In this document: piece after piece, positions 10,218 to 17,963 of the stretch
How positions within the stretch are numbered: the stretch's first letter is position 1
Layout of the letters: each line of letters starts with the position of its first letter
Source of the DNA: Streptomyces sp. HD
GTDB taxonomy: Bacteria; Actinomycetota; Actinomycetes; Streptomycetales; Streptomycetaceae
NCBI RefSeq assembly: GCF_028369295.1
Contig: NZ_JAQMYP010000028.1
Location: forward strand, 1 to 64,000
Direction of reading: 5' to 3'
Length of the DNA stretch: 64,000 nt
Notes under the pieces: generated by a model
Seen by the model: only the letters and a program-made list of their open reading frames with translations
What the model was told of the DNA's origin: nothing
The model's database searches: none
Position numbers and translations under genes: made by a program

Positions 10218-10260
10218 AACAAGTGATTCCGTTGTTGCCTTTTGGTTACGCGACGGAATC
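10218..10260. promoter_or_regulatory. Nested inverted repeats in divergent polyamine promoter
   Basis: Between the aldehyde dehydrogenase and NADAR genes, GATTCCGT (10225-10232) and ACGGAATC (10253-10260) form a perfect 8-base inverted repeat with a 20-base spacer. CAACAA and TTGTTG (10218-10238) form a second, overlapping dyad. This is a plausible operator for the polyamine operon. The regulator is not identified. Confidence 0.4.
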
Positions 10261-10332
10261 TGTCGACCAGGTGTCGAGTCGGCCGGATAAACGCGGGACG
10301 GATTGTCGGTGGTGCGTGCCATGCTCGGGGGC

Positions 10333-10887
10333 ATGGCGAAGATCGATTCTTTGGATGTCCTGGTCAGGGAGGTCCGTGCGGGGGCGAGAGTCAAGTATCT
10401 GCACTTCTGGGGTCACCAGCCGCTGCCCGACGGGCGGGTCGGCACGAGCTGTCTGAGCCAGTGGTGGCCGTCGCCGTTCACGGTGGACGGGGTGGAGTAC
10501 GCGACCGCCGAGCACTGGATGATGGCCGGGAAGGCCCGGCTGTTCGGGGACGTGGAGGCGGAGCGCGGGGTGCTGGAGGCCGGGCATCCGGCGGGGGCGA
10601 AGAAGGCGGGGCGGTTGGTGCGGGGGTTCGACGAGGGGGTTTGGCAGCGGGAGCGGTTCCGGATCGTGGTCGAGGGCTCGGTCCACAAGTTCGCCGCGCA
10701 TGCGGATCTGCGGGGGTTACTGGTGGGGACCGGGGACCGGGTGCTCGTGGAGGCGAGTCCGGTGGACCGGGTGTGGGGGATCGGGCTGGCTGCGGGGGAT
10801 GACGGGGCGGAGGATCCGGAGCGGTGGCAGGGGCCCAACTTGTTGGGGTTCGCGCTGATGGAGGCTCGGGAGCAGCTGCGGGGGTAG
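10333..10887 (+). CDS. NADAR family protein (YbiA-like)
   Basis: A 184-residue protein of the NADAR superfamily, whose members handle NAD or ADP-ribose derivatives; YbiA-type members cleave N-glycosidic bonds of riboflavin intermediates or remove ADP-ribose. Recognisable motifs are LSQWWPSPFTVDGVEYATAE near residue 45, followed by HWMMAGKARLFGD, then ERFRIVVEGSVHKFAAH and the terminal VWGIGLAAGDD with GPNLLGFALM. It stands alone, divergent from the polyamine operon. The ATG at 10333 is chosen by homology to the family N-terminus; a GTG at 10303 is also in frame. Confidence 0.85.
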   Translation: MAKIDSLDVLVREVRAGARVKYLHFWGHQPLPDGRVGTSCLSQWWPSPFTVDGVEYATAEHWMMAGKARLFGDVEAERGVLEAGHPAGAKKAGRLVRGFDEGVWQRERFRIVVEGSVHKFAAHADLRGLLVGTGDRVLVEASPVDRVWGIGLAAGDDGAEDPERWQGPNLLGFALMEAREQLRG

Positions 10888-10927
10888 GCGGTTCCTCGCC
10901 CCCGCCGCCCTTACCCGTCCCATCCCG

Positions 10928-11018
10928 GAGCGCTGCCCCGGACCCCCGCTGGGGGCTGCGCCCCCAGACCCCGCTTCGGCCCTGAAGGGGCCTGATCCTC
11001 AAACGCCGGACGGGCTGG
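10928..11018. repeat. Interspersed intergenic repeat of streptomycete type
   Basis: The gap after the NADAR gene contains GGGGGCTGCGCCCCCAGACC followed by CCGCTTCGGCCCTGAAGGGG and CTCAAACGCCGGACGGGCTG. This composite, with an internal GGGGCTGCGCCCC hairpin, is a motif I recall from many Streptomyces intergenic regions. It may act as a terminator between convergent genes. Copy number in this genome cannot be seen here. Confidence 0.65.
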
Positions 11019-11063
11019 AGCAGGCCGACCGGAGCCGTGGAGCCGAGCCCTTCCCGGCGCCGC

Positions 11064-12038
11064 CTACGCCGTCGCGATCACGAGCGCCAGCATGCCCAGC
11101 CCGAGGACCAGTCCCGCCGCACCGCAGATGATCCCGGCGAGGGCCTGCCCCCCGTTCGTCGCCTCGCCGCGCCGCGCCTTGCCGCGGCCGATCGTGCCGA
11201 AGATCAACGCCAGCACACCCAGGATGATGGCCACCGGCCACAGGCAGAAGATCGCGGCGGAGATGATCCCGAGCACCAGCCCCGCCGTACCCAACCCGTT
11301 GCTCGGCATGGCATGCCCACCGGGCCAGCCGTAGTAGCCCGCCGCGCCCGGCCCCGGGCCCGGAGGGTAGCCGTGGCCCACGGGATAGCCGTACGGGAGC
11401 TGCCCCGGCCCGTCGGGCGCGATGGGTGGCGGAGGCACGGGCTCACCGGGCACGGCGTAGGGGCCGCCGGGCACGGCCGGGGGTGTGAAGGGATGGGCGT
11501 GTGAGCCGTGCGGTGCGGGAGGCGTGGGAGCGGGCGGGGCGAAGGGGTCGGCCGTCGAGCCATGCCGTACGGGAGGCGTGGGAGCGGGTGGAGCGAAGGG
11601 GTCGGCCGTCGAGCCATGCCGTACGGGAGGCGTGGGAGCGGGTGGAGCGAAGGGGTCGGCCGTCGAGCCGTGCGGCGGCGTGGCGGTGCCCGGCCCGCCC
11701 GAGGGGTTCGTCCAGGGCGACACCGGCGGCGCGTCCAGGGGACCCCCTGTCGGAGACCCCGCGGAAGACCCCGTCGAAGGCATCGACGTGACCGTCCGCT
11801 GGTCGTGCACGGACGGGGCGGGCCAGGCCGGCGGCTGCTGTGCGGCGAGGGTCTGTCCGGGGCCCTCGGAAGTGGAGGGTCCGACGGACGCCCCGTCGCC
11901 GGTCCTGCCGTCGTGCGTATTGCCGTTCTTGTCGTCGTTCTTGTCGTCGTTCTTGTCGTCGTTCTTGTCGTCGTTCCTGCCGTCGTTCCTGCCGTCGTTC
12001 TTGTCGAACGACACCCTCGGCTGCGCGTCCTCGGACAT
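11064..12038 (-). CDS. DUF4190 membrane protein with repetitive N-terminus
   Basis: A 324-residue protein. The C-terminal 80 residues hold the DUF4190 pair of transmembrane helices (GTAGLVLGIISAAIFCLW and LAGIICGAAGLVLGLGML), joined by a loop with IGRGKARRGEATNGG. The first 230 residues are disordered: (NDDK)n repeats near the start, then Pro/Ser/Thr-rich sequence including three 18-residue units ending PFAPPAPTPPVRH. The ATG at 12038 has a GAGGGGGG ribosome site. Function unknown; proteins of this type are abundant in actinobacterial membranes. Confidence 0.85.
   Translation of the reverse strand: MSEDAQPRVSFDKNDGRNDGRNDDKNDDKNDDKNDDKNGNTHDGRTGDGASVGPSTSEGPGQTLAAQQPPAWPAPSVHDQRTVTSMPSTGSSAGSPTGGPLDAPPVSPWTNPSGGPGTATPPHGSTADPFAPPAPTPPVRHGSTADPFAPPAPTPPVRHGSTADPFAPPAPTPPAPHGSHAHPFTPPAVPGGPYAVPGEPVPPPPIAPDGPGQLPYGYPVGHGYPPGPGPGAAGYYGWPGGHAMPSNGLGTAGLVLGIISAAIFCLWPVAIILGVLALIFGTIGRGKARRGEATNGGQALAGIICGAAGLVLGLGMLALVIATA
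11511..11690. repeat. 54-bp in-frame tandem repeat, three copies
   Basis: The motif ggcgtgggag recurs at 11521, 11575 and 11629, giving an exact 54-base period. It encodes the 18-residue Pro-rich unit of the DUF4190 protein. The second and third copies are almost identical, suggesting recent slippage or unequal crossover. Confidence 0.9.
11926..12007. repeat. 12-bp in-frame microrepeat encoding NDDK/NDGR
   Basis: The unit tcgttcttgtcg repeats with a 12-base period for six to seven copies, encoding NDDK and NDGR tetrapeptides near the N-terminus of the DUF4190 protein. Copy number is likely to vary among strains. Confidence 0.9.
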
Positions 12039-12194
12039 GCGCAGGCCCCCCTCTGTCGTACGTGTCGTCATGCTAGGGCCCCGGCTCCGGCGGAGCGGGC
12101 CCGGCCTACGATGATCCCCGAGTCACCGATCAGCCGATCACCCGCGCCCCGCCGCCACGCACACCGGCGGGGACGCCGTTCCTGGGGAGGAACC

Positions 12195-13256
12195 TTGACC
12201 GACCGTCTCGTCGACGCCCGCGCCCCGCGCGATCTGCACGCCTTCATCGCCGGACTACCGAAGGCCGAACTGCACGTCCACCACGTCGGCTCCGCCTCCC
12301 CCCGCATCGTCGCGGAACTCGCCGCCCGCCACCCCGACTCCAAGGTCCCGACGGACCCGGAGGCACTGGTGGACTACTTCACGTTCACGGACTTCGCGCA
12401 CTTCATCGACGTGTACCTGTCCGTCGTGGACCTGATCCGCACCCCGGAGGACGTACGGCTGCTGACCTTCGAGGTGGCCCGCGACCTGGCCCGACAGCAG
12501 GTGCGCTACGCCGAGCTGACCATCACCCCGTTCTCCTCCACCCGCCGCGGCATCGACGAGCAGGCCTTCATGGCGGCGATCGAGGACGCCCGCAAGGCGG
12601 CCGAGGCCGAGTTCGGGACCGTGCTGCGCTGGTGCTTCGACATCCCCGGCGAGGCCGGTCTGGAGTCCGCCGAGGAGACCGCGCGGCTCGCCACCGACGA
12701 CCGGCTGCGCCCGGAGGGCCTGGTCTCCTTCGGACTCGGCGGTCCCGAGATCGGTGTACCGAGGCCGCAGTTCAAGCCGTACTTCGACCGGGCCATCGCA
12801 GCCGGGCTGCACTCCGTGCCGCACGCCGGTGAGACCACCGGCCCGGAGACGGTCTGGGACGCCCTCACTCATCTGCGCGCCGAGCGCATCGGGCACGGCA
12901 CCAGTTCGGCGCAGGACCCGAAGCTGCTCGCGCACCTCGCCGAGCACCGGATCGCGCTGGAGGTGTGCCCGACCTCCAACATCGCCACGCGCGCGGTCCG
13001 CACGATCGACGAGCACCCGATCAAGGAGTTCGCGAAGGCCGGGGTCGTCGTCACCGTCAACTCCGACGACCCGCCGATGTTCGGCACCGACCTCAACAAC
13101 GAGTACGCGGTCGCAGCCCGCCTCCTCGACCTCGACGAACGCGGTCTGGCCGACCTCGCCAAGAACGCCGTCACCGCGTCCTTCCTCGACGAGCCCGGCA
13201 AGGCCCGGATCGCGGAGGAGATCGACACCTACACCGCCGGGTGGCTCGCCCCCTGA
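12195..13256 (+). CDS. Adenosine deaminase family enzyme, possible aminodeoxyfutalosine deaminase
   Basis: A 353-residue metal-dependent amidohydrolase of the adenosine deaminase family. Zinc ligands and catalytic residues are visible: HVH in AELHVHHVGSA near residue 27, His and Glu in SVPHAGETTGPE, the catalytic His in RIGHGTSS, and Asp-Asp in VNSDDPPMFGTDL. The N-terminal motif HVHHVGS differs from the usual HxHLDGS of true adenosine deaminases. My recollection is that a S. avermitilis relative deaminates 6-aminodeoxyfutalosine in menaquinone synthesis, so that role is possible. TTG at 12195 is taken as start because GGGGAGG lies five bases before it. Confidence 0.85.
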   Translation: MTDRLVDARAPRDLHAFIAGLPKAELHVHHVGSASPRIVAELAARHPDSKVPTDPEALVDYFTFTDFAHFIDVYLSVVDLIRTPEDVRLLTFEVARDLARQQVRYAELTITPFSSTRRGIDEQAFMAAIEDARKAAEAEFGTVLRWCFDIPGEAGLESAEETARLATDDRLRPEGLVSFGLGGPEIGVPRPQFKPYFDRAIAAGLHSVPHAGETTGPETVWDALTHLRAERIGHGTSSAQDPKLLAHLAEHRIALEVCPTSNIATRAVRTIDEHPIKEFAKAGVVVTVNSDDPPMFGTDLNNEYAVAARLLDLDERGLADLAKNAVTASFLDEPGKARIAEEIDTYTAGWLAP

Positions 13257-13356
13257 GCAACCGAGGCACCCCACGCACCCCGCGCGCCTTGTTCAGCTCG
13301 CGCAACCCGCGCGCCCGGAGCACCCCGCCCCGCCACCGCACCCCCAGAATGTCCTC

Positions 13357-14046
13357 ATGCAGAACGTGACCGCCGTCGCCCACCGCGGCGACCCCTACCG
13401 TGTCCGCGAGAACACCCTCGACTCGCTGCGCTCCGCACTCGAACTCGGCGCGGACGCGGTGGAGATCGACGTACGGCTCACCAGGGACGGCGTGCCGGTG
13501 CTGCTGCACGACGACACGCTGAAGCGGCTGTGGGAGCAGGACCGTCCGCTGCTCGCGCTGTCGGCGGCCGAGGTGCGGGGGCTCACGGCGGGCGGGGTGC
13601 CGACGCTCCAGGAGGCGCTGGCGGTGTGCGACGGGAGCCGGGTCATGCTCGATCTGCCGGGCACCCCCGATGTGCGGGTGGCGCGCCGGATCGTGGACGT
13701 CGTGCGGGAGTGCGGGGCCCAGGACCGCGTGTACTACTGCGCGGGCGCCCCCGCCATGCTCGCCGTACGCGCCGCCGACCCGGCCGCCGAGATCGCCCTG
13801 ACCTGGACGACGCTGGCGCCGCCGCGCCCCGCGCTGCTGGCCGCGGTGCGCCCGCACTGGCTCAACTACCGCTTCGGCCTGGTCGATCACGCCCTCGCCG
13901 AGCGCGTCCATCGCGACGGCTATCTGCTCTCCGTCTGGACCCCGGACACCCGCCGCTCCATGCGCCGTCTCCTGGACGCCGGCGTCGACTCGATCACGAC
14001 GAACCGCCTCGACGTCCTGCTGGGTCTGCGCACGGCGACGGAGTGA
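13357..14046 (+). CDS. Glycerophosphodiester phosphodiesterase
   Basis: A 229-residue cytoplasmic enzyme of the GDPD family, which splits glycerophosphodiesters into an alcohol and glycerol 3-phosphate. Catalytic motifs are intact: AHRGD at the N-terminus, the metal-binding VEIDVRLTRDGVPV with LLHDDTL, and the C-terminal SVWTPDTRRSMRRLLDAGVD. No signal peptide. It is short for the family, matching the minimal bacterial type. The ATG at 13357 begins the conserved HRG strand. It follows the deaminase gene by 100 bases and ends 10 bases before the convergent sigma factor gene. Confidence 0.88.
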   Translation: MQNVTAVAHRGDPYRVRENTLDSLRSALELGADAVEIDVRLTRDGVPVLLHDDTLKRLWEQDRPLLALSAAEVRGLTAGGVPTLQEALAVCDGSRVMLDLPGTPDVRVARRIVDVVRECGAQDRVYYCAGAPAMLAVRAADPAAEIALTWTTLAPPRPALLAAVRPHWLNYRFGLVDHALAERVHRDGYLLSVWTPDTRRSMRRLLDAGVDSITTNRLDVLLGLRTATE

Positions 14047-14055
14047 GGGCGGACC

Positions 14056-15750
14056 TCAGGAGCGCCGCACCCGGGACTCCTGAGGCACGGTCGCCGCGTC
14101 CGCGGGGGTCGTGCGCGTGAGGTACTGCGGGACGGGGGTGTCGTCCTTGCCGGTGTCGCGGACCAGGCCGTAGCGGATCGCGCCGTCGGGCGGTCCCTGG
14201 TTGATGTCCTTGTTCGCGGCGTCCCAGCTGGAGGGGAAGACGCTGAGGTTGTAGTCGGCGCCGCTCTCGTTGACGGTGAGGGCGACGCTGCCATCCAGGT
14301 AGAAGTACTCGTTCTGCCACATCTGCTGGGCGCCGGGCGGCAGGACGGTGTACCCGGTGGTCGTGCTGCCCATGCCGGTGGCGGAGCTGTCGGTGCTGCT
14401 GACGCGGTCGTCCATGCGGCGGCCGCCGCCCGAGGCCACGTGGAAGAGCTTGCCCTTCAGGCCGGTCCAGGTCGGCATGACGAGGCCGCCCGCCCGGTAC
14501 TGCGGCGCGATCTGCCAGCGGACGCGGACATATCCCTGCCCGGTGAGGGTGACGCTGTCGCCGCGGTGGTTCATCACGGCGAACGCACCGCCCGTGCTGG
14601 TGATGCCGGCCTCGGGGCGGCGCGGCAGGGCTGCGGGCTTGGTGTTCGGATCGGGGGCCCGGTCGACGGCGTCGACGACCGTGCCGTACAGCTCGGTCTT
14701 GGGTGTCCGAGACGGCGACGGTGAGGGTGACGGTGATGGTGAGGGCGTGGCAGACGGGGACACGGTCGGTGTGGGCGACGGCGGGCGGGCCGTGCTCGCC
14801 GCCGTGGGGGCGGCCGCGCGTGGCGGGGTGTCCGGGGTCTGGGTGACGACGTAGGCGCCGCCCGCCACGAACGTCGCGCCGGCCGTGACCGCCACGGCGG
14901 GCTGGGTGATCGCGGCCATCACCTTCGCGGACCAGCCGACGGAGGTCGCCGTGGCCGTGGCCGCGACCGCCGTCTTGCCGCCGAAGGCCAGCGAGAGGGT
15001 GAAGCCGACGGGGATCGGGACGAGCGCGATGCCGACGAGGAGGCGTTCCGCCGGTACGACGGCCTCGCGGGTGTCGCCGCAGTAGCCGCAGCCCCTGATG
15101 TGCCGGGCCAGCCGCTTGCGCCAGACCGAGTCGGGGCGGCCGTTCCAGCGGGCGGTCCGATCGCGCAGCTCGGGGCAGGCGCCGTCGAGGGCCCGGACGA
15201 TGCCGCGCGCGGTTTCGAGTCGCTCCTTGACCCGTTGGACGCGGACGGCAGCGTGCTGCCTGCTGATCCCGGCGGCGGCGGCCAGTTCGCGCCGGGTCAG
15301 CTCGCCCGCGACCTCCAGCCACCACAGCGACAGCAGCTGCCGGTCCTCGTCGTCCAGCCAGCGCACCGCCTCCGCGACCTCGCGCCGCTGCCCCGCCAAC
15401 TGGAGCCGCAACACGGTGAGTTCGGCGAAGTCGGCGGCCTCGTGCGCGGCCGATTCGTCGAGGTGGACGGGCTGTCTGCGGCGGGCCCGGTCGCGTATCT
15501 GCCGCATGGCGATGGCGACGAGCCAGGAGCGGAAGCTGTCCGGGTCCCGCAGCGAGCCGAGCTGGTCGACGGCGCGCAGCATCGTCTCCTGGACGACGTC
15601 GTCGACATCGGCATGACCGTTCAGGGCGCGCCCGACCACGTTGTAGACCAGCGGCAGCCAGCCCTCGACCAGCTCGTCCAGCGCCTGCCGGTCACCGGCC
15701 TGCGCCGCCGCGATGGTGGGGTGCCACTGCCGGCCGGCTGCCTCGTCCAC
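14056..15750 (-). CDS. ECF sigma factor fused to anti-sigma-like, membrane and extracellular domains
   Basis: About 564 residues. Order: sigma-70 region 2 (about 20-90, with DVDDVVQETMLRAVDQLGS and FRSWLVAIA), region 4 (about 120-175, helix-turn-helix AAAAGISRQHAAVRVQRVKE), then RHIRGCGYCGD (about 210), an HxxxCxxC pattern like the zinc motif of anti-sigma factors. Two hydrophobic segments follow (about 233-255 and 270-295), then a Ser/Pro-rich stalk and a 200-residue C-terminal domain likely outside the cell. GTG at 15750 is preferred because GGAGAGG lies six bases before it; GTG at 15771 is an alternative. The layout suggests a one-component envelope sensor in which the fused part controls its own sigma domain. 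Known ECF groups have C-terminal extensions; the ligand here is unknown. Confidence 0.8.
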   Translation of the reverse strand: MDEAAGRQWHPTIAAAQAGDRQALDELVEGWLPLVYNVVGRALNGHADVDDVVQETMLRAVDQLGSLRDPDSFRSWLVAIAMRQIRDRARRRQPVHLDESAAHEAADFAELTVLRLQLAGQRREVAEAVRWLDDEDRQLLSLWWLEVAGELTRRELAAAAGISRQHAAVRVQRVKERLETARGIVRALDGACPELRDRTARWNGRPDSVWRKRLARHIRGCGYCGDTREAVVPAERLLVGIALVPIPVGFTLSLAFGGKTAVAATATATSVGWSAKVMAAITQPAVAVTAGATFVAGGAYVVTQTPDTPPRAAAPTAASTARPPSPTPTVSPSATPSPSPSPSPSPSRTPKTELYGTVVDAVDRAPDPNTKPAALPRRPEAGITSTGGAFAVMNHRGDSVTLTGQGYVRVRWQIAPQYRAGGLVMPTWTGLKGKLFHVASGGGRRMDDRVSSTDSSATGMGSTTTGYTVLPPGAQQMWQNEYFYLDGSVALTVNESGADYNLSVFPSSWDAANKDINQGPPDGAIRYGLVRDTGKDDTPVPQYLTRTTPADAATVPQESRVRRS

Positions 15751-16106
15751 GTACGTCCTCTCCAGGGTCACTTGCTGCCCGTACGCACCTTCTCAGCCTG
15801 ACCTGCACTGTCGGCTATGTCGGAGATCACATTCCGCTTCCGGTGCGGGCGAGGCATGGGGGCGCTCCCGGGTGTGGGGGACGGAGGGACGCGAGTGGAG
15901 ACGCGGTGAAGGGGGCGGCGATAACACTTTTTCGGCGGGCGGGGCCCGTAAGGGCGATCCCCGACAACTCCCCTGTTCTGTGCGGCACTTGCTCCGGGCC
16001 TCTTCAGGGTGCGGGCCCCTCCTCAGCGACGATCCGGCCGGACCCCTGTCGCCGGACGATGATCACGCACCTTCACCGCACACCCCGTCGACCTCAGGAG
16101 CAGCCC

Positions 16107-17309
16107 ATGCCCGTACGCCCGCTTCCCGCCCTCCTCACCTCCGCGCTCGCCCTGACCCTGACCGCGCTGCCGCTGGCCGGGACGGCGTCCGCGCGACCCG
16201 CGTCGTCGTCTGCGTCGTCGTCCGCGTCGCCCTCTTCGTCGGCCGCATCGTCGTGCTCCGCGGAGGCGATCGAGGCCGCCACCCCGGACGGCCCCGACGT
16301 CAAGGCCCTGTGCGCCGCGCTTGCCGGGCTGCCCGACAAGGACGCGACGGCCGCGCTGATCCGCGTCGGCGGCAAGGGGAGCTGGCACGGGGTGGCCGGG
16401 GTGCGGGACATGAGAAGCGGGGCGCCGGCACTGGAGAACGCCCGCTTCCGGGCCGGTTCGACGACGAAGATCGTGACCGCGGCGATGGTGCTGCAACTCG
16501 CCGCCGAGGGGCGGATCTCGCTGGACGGCACGGTGCAGCAGTACCTGCCGGGCCTGCTCACGAAGGACTTCGCGCCCATCACCGTACGGCAGTTGCTGAA
16601 CTTCACCAGCGGGCTGCAGCCCGGGGCGTCCCTCGGCGAGGACGTCGACGACGGCTATCCGCACCGCTTCGAGACGCTGCCCCCCGAGGAGGTGGTGGCC
16701 GCATCGGTCGCCAACGGCCCGGACCCGGACCACGCACCCGGCGAGCACCAGCGGTACGGCAACATCCACTACACCGTGCTCGGCATGCTGGTCGAGAAGG
16801 TCACCGGCGACTCCTACGCGCACCAGGCGGCCGTACGGATCTTCCGCCCGCTCGGCATGCGGCACACCTCGTTCCCGGCCGGCCCGGACCCCCGGATCCA
16901 CGGGCCGCACAACCGCGGCTACGACTGGATCGACGGCAAGCTGGTCGACGTGACCGAGTGGAACATGTCCGACCGGTTCGCGGCCGGCGACATGATCTCG
17001 ACGACGGCCGACCTGGAGCGGCTGGTCTTCGCCCTTTTCCGGGGGCAGGTGGTACCCGAGCCGCAGCTGAAGGAGATGTTCACGGTCCCGGACATCGAGG
17101 GGGCCACCATGGGTGCCGCGCTGGAGCGCTACGAGCTGGGCGGCAAGGTGATCTGGGGCAAGACCGGCGCCCGCCCCGGCTATCACACCGTGGTCGCGGC
17201 CACCCCCGACCTGTCCCGGACGGTGGTCTACTCGGTCAACTCCACCGACGCGAAGGGCGACGGCCTGGCCATCGCCCAGCGTTTCGCGTTCCCGGCGTTC
17301 AACCGCTGA
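16107..17309 (+). CDS. Secreted serine hydrolase, beta-lactamase/DD-peptidase family
   Basis: A 400-residue exported protein of the class C beta-lactamase or D-Ala-D-Ala carboxypeptidase (S12) fold. It has a Sec signal peptide (LTSALALTLTALPLAGTASA) and a Ser-rich linker. The catalytic SxxK is in AGSTTKIVTAAM (about residue 115), the YxN motif in RYGNIHYTVLG (about 218), and the KTG motif in WGKTGARPGYHTV (about 352). The likely role is peptidoglycan peptide or beta-lactam-like substrate hydrolysis; esterase activity is also known in this family. AGGAG precedes the ATG. Its 3' end overlaps the convergent membrane protein gene by 11 bases. Confidence 0.88.
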   Translation: MPVRPLPALLTSALALTLTALPLAGTASARPASSSASSSASPSSSAASSCSAEAIEAATPDGPDVKALCAALAGLPDKDATAALIRVGGKGSWHGVAGVRDMRSGAPALENARFRAGSTTKIVTAAMVLQLAAEGRISLDGTVQQYLPGLLTKDFAPITVRQLLNFTSGLQPGASLGEDVDDGYPHRFETLPPEEVVAASVANGPDPDHAPGEHQRYGNIHYTVLGMLVEKVTGDSYAHQAAVRIFRPLGMRHTSFPAGPDPRIHGPHNRGYDWIDGKLVDVTEWNMSDRFAAGDMISTTADLERLVFALFRGQVVPEPQLKEMFTVPDIEGATMGAALERYELGGKVIWGKTGARPGYHTVVAATPDLSRTVVYSVNSTDAKGDGLAIAQRFAFPAFNR

Positions 17310-17835
17310 CGGCGGCGGCAGCGGCCTGGGGCGCCGGCGATCCGGTCAGCGCCTCCAGCCGCTTGATCCTCTTCCGTACGGCGTACAGCGGGATCACCCC
17401 GAAGACGCCGAAGGACATGTCGATCACCGTCCACCAGAAGGGGATGCCGCGGATCGGGCCGCAGATCAGGGCGAGCGGAATGATGCCGGCGCAGGCGATC
17501 ATCCCGAACTCGACGACCCAGACGTTGCGGACGGGGTCGCGGTACGGGCCGTAGAAGGCGACCGCGATGACGAGGTGGGCGAAGGCCAGCCAGTCCGTGC
17601 CGTAGAGGAGGAAGGGGTGGTCGGCGTCGGCGGTGTCGAGCCCGTGCCGGACGCGCTCGATCCAGTCCATGAGGCCGGGCAGGTGCTCCGGCACGGACAG
17701 GGCGCGCAACAGGTCCTCGGTCCAGCGCAGTTCATGGACGAGGGGGAAGGCCGTGGCGCCGCTGAGCACCAGGCAGACGACGAAGAAGGCCAGCCAGACA
17801 CGGATGCCCTTCAGCAGGGCGGCTCTGTCGCTCAT
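17299..17835 (-). CDS. Conserved hypothetical membrane protein
   Basis: A 178-residue integral membrane protein with about four helices (visible: VWLAFFVVCLVLSGATAFPL, WLAFAHLVIAVAFYG, MIACAGIIPLALICG and VFGVIPLYAV). A long extracytoplasmic loop between the first two reads HELRWTEDLLRALSVPEHLP. The C-terminus is Ala-rich. I do not recognise a family with a known role. Confidence 0.8.
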   Translation of the reverse strand: MSDRAALLKGIRVWLAFFVVCLVLSGATAFPLVHELRWTEDLLRALSVPEHLPGLMDWIERVRHGLDTADADHPFLLYGTDWLAFAHLVIAVAFYGPYRDPVRNVWVVEFGMIACAGIIPLALICGPIRGIPFWWTVIDMSFGVFGVIPLYAVRKRIKRLEALTGSPAPQAAAAAVSG

Positions 17836-17963
17836 GGCCGTAGCGTACGCCTGGAGTTGAACGCGTTCAAAAGAGGGCCCCGCAGAGCCGGCCCCTTTCC
17901 CGCCCGCTGCCGTGCGGCCCACGCCCCTCCGGACCTACGATGTCCGCCGACGAGGGAGGACGC

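Noticed and set aside
14720..14760. GGTGAGGGTGACGGTGATGG stretch considered as a separate repeat element
   Set aside because: It is the coding sequence of the Ser/Pro stalk in the sigma fusion protein and needs no other explanation.
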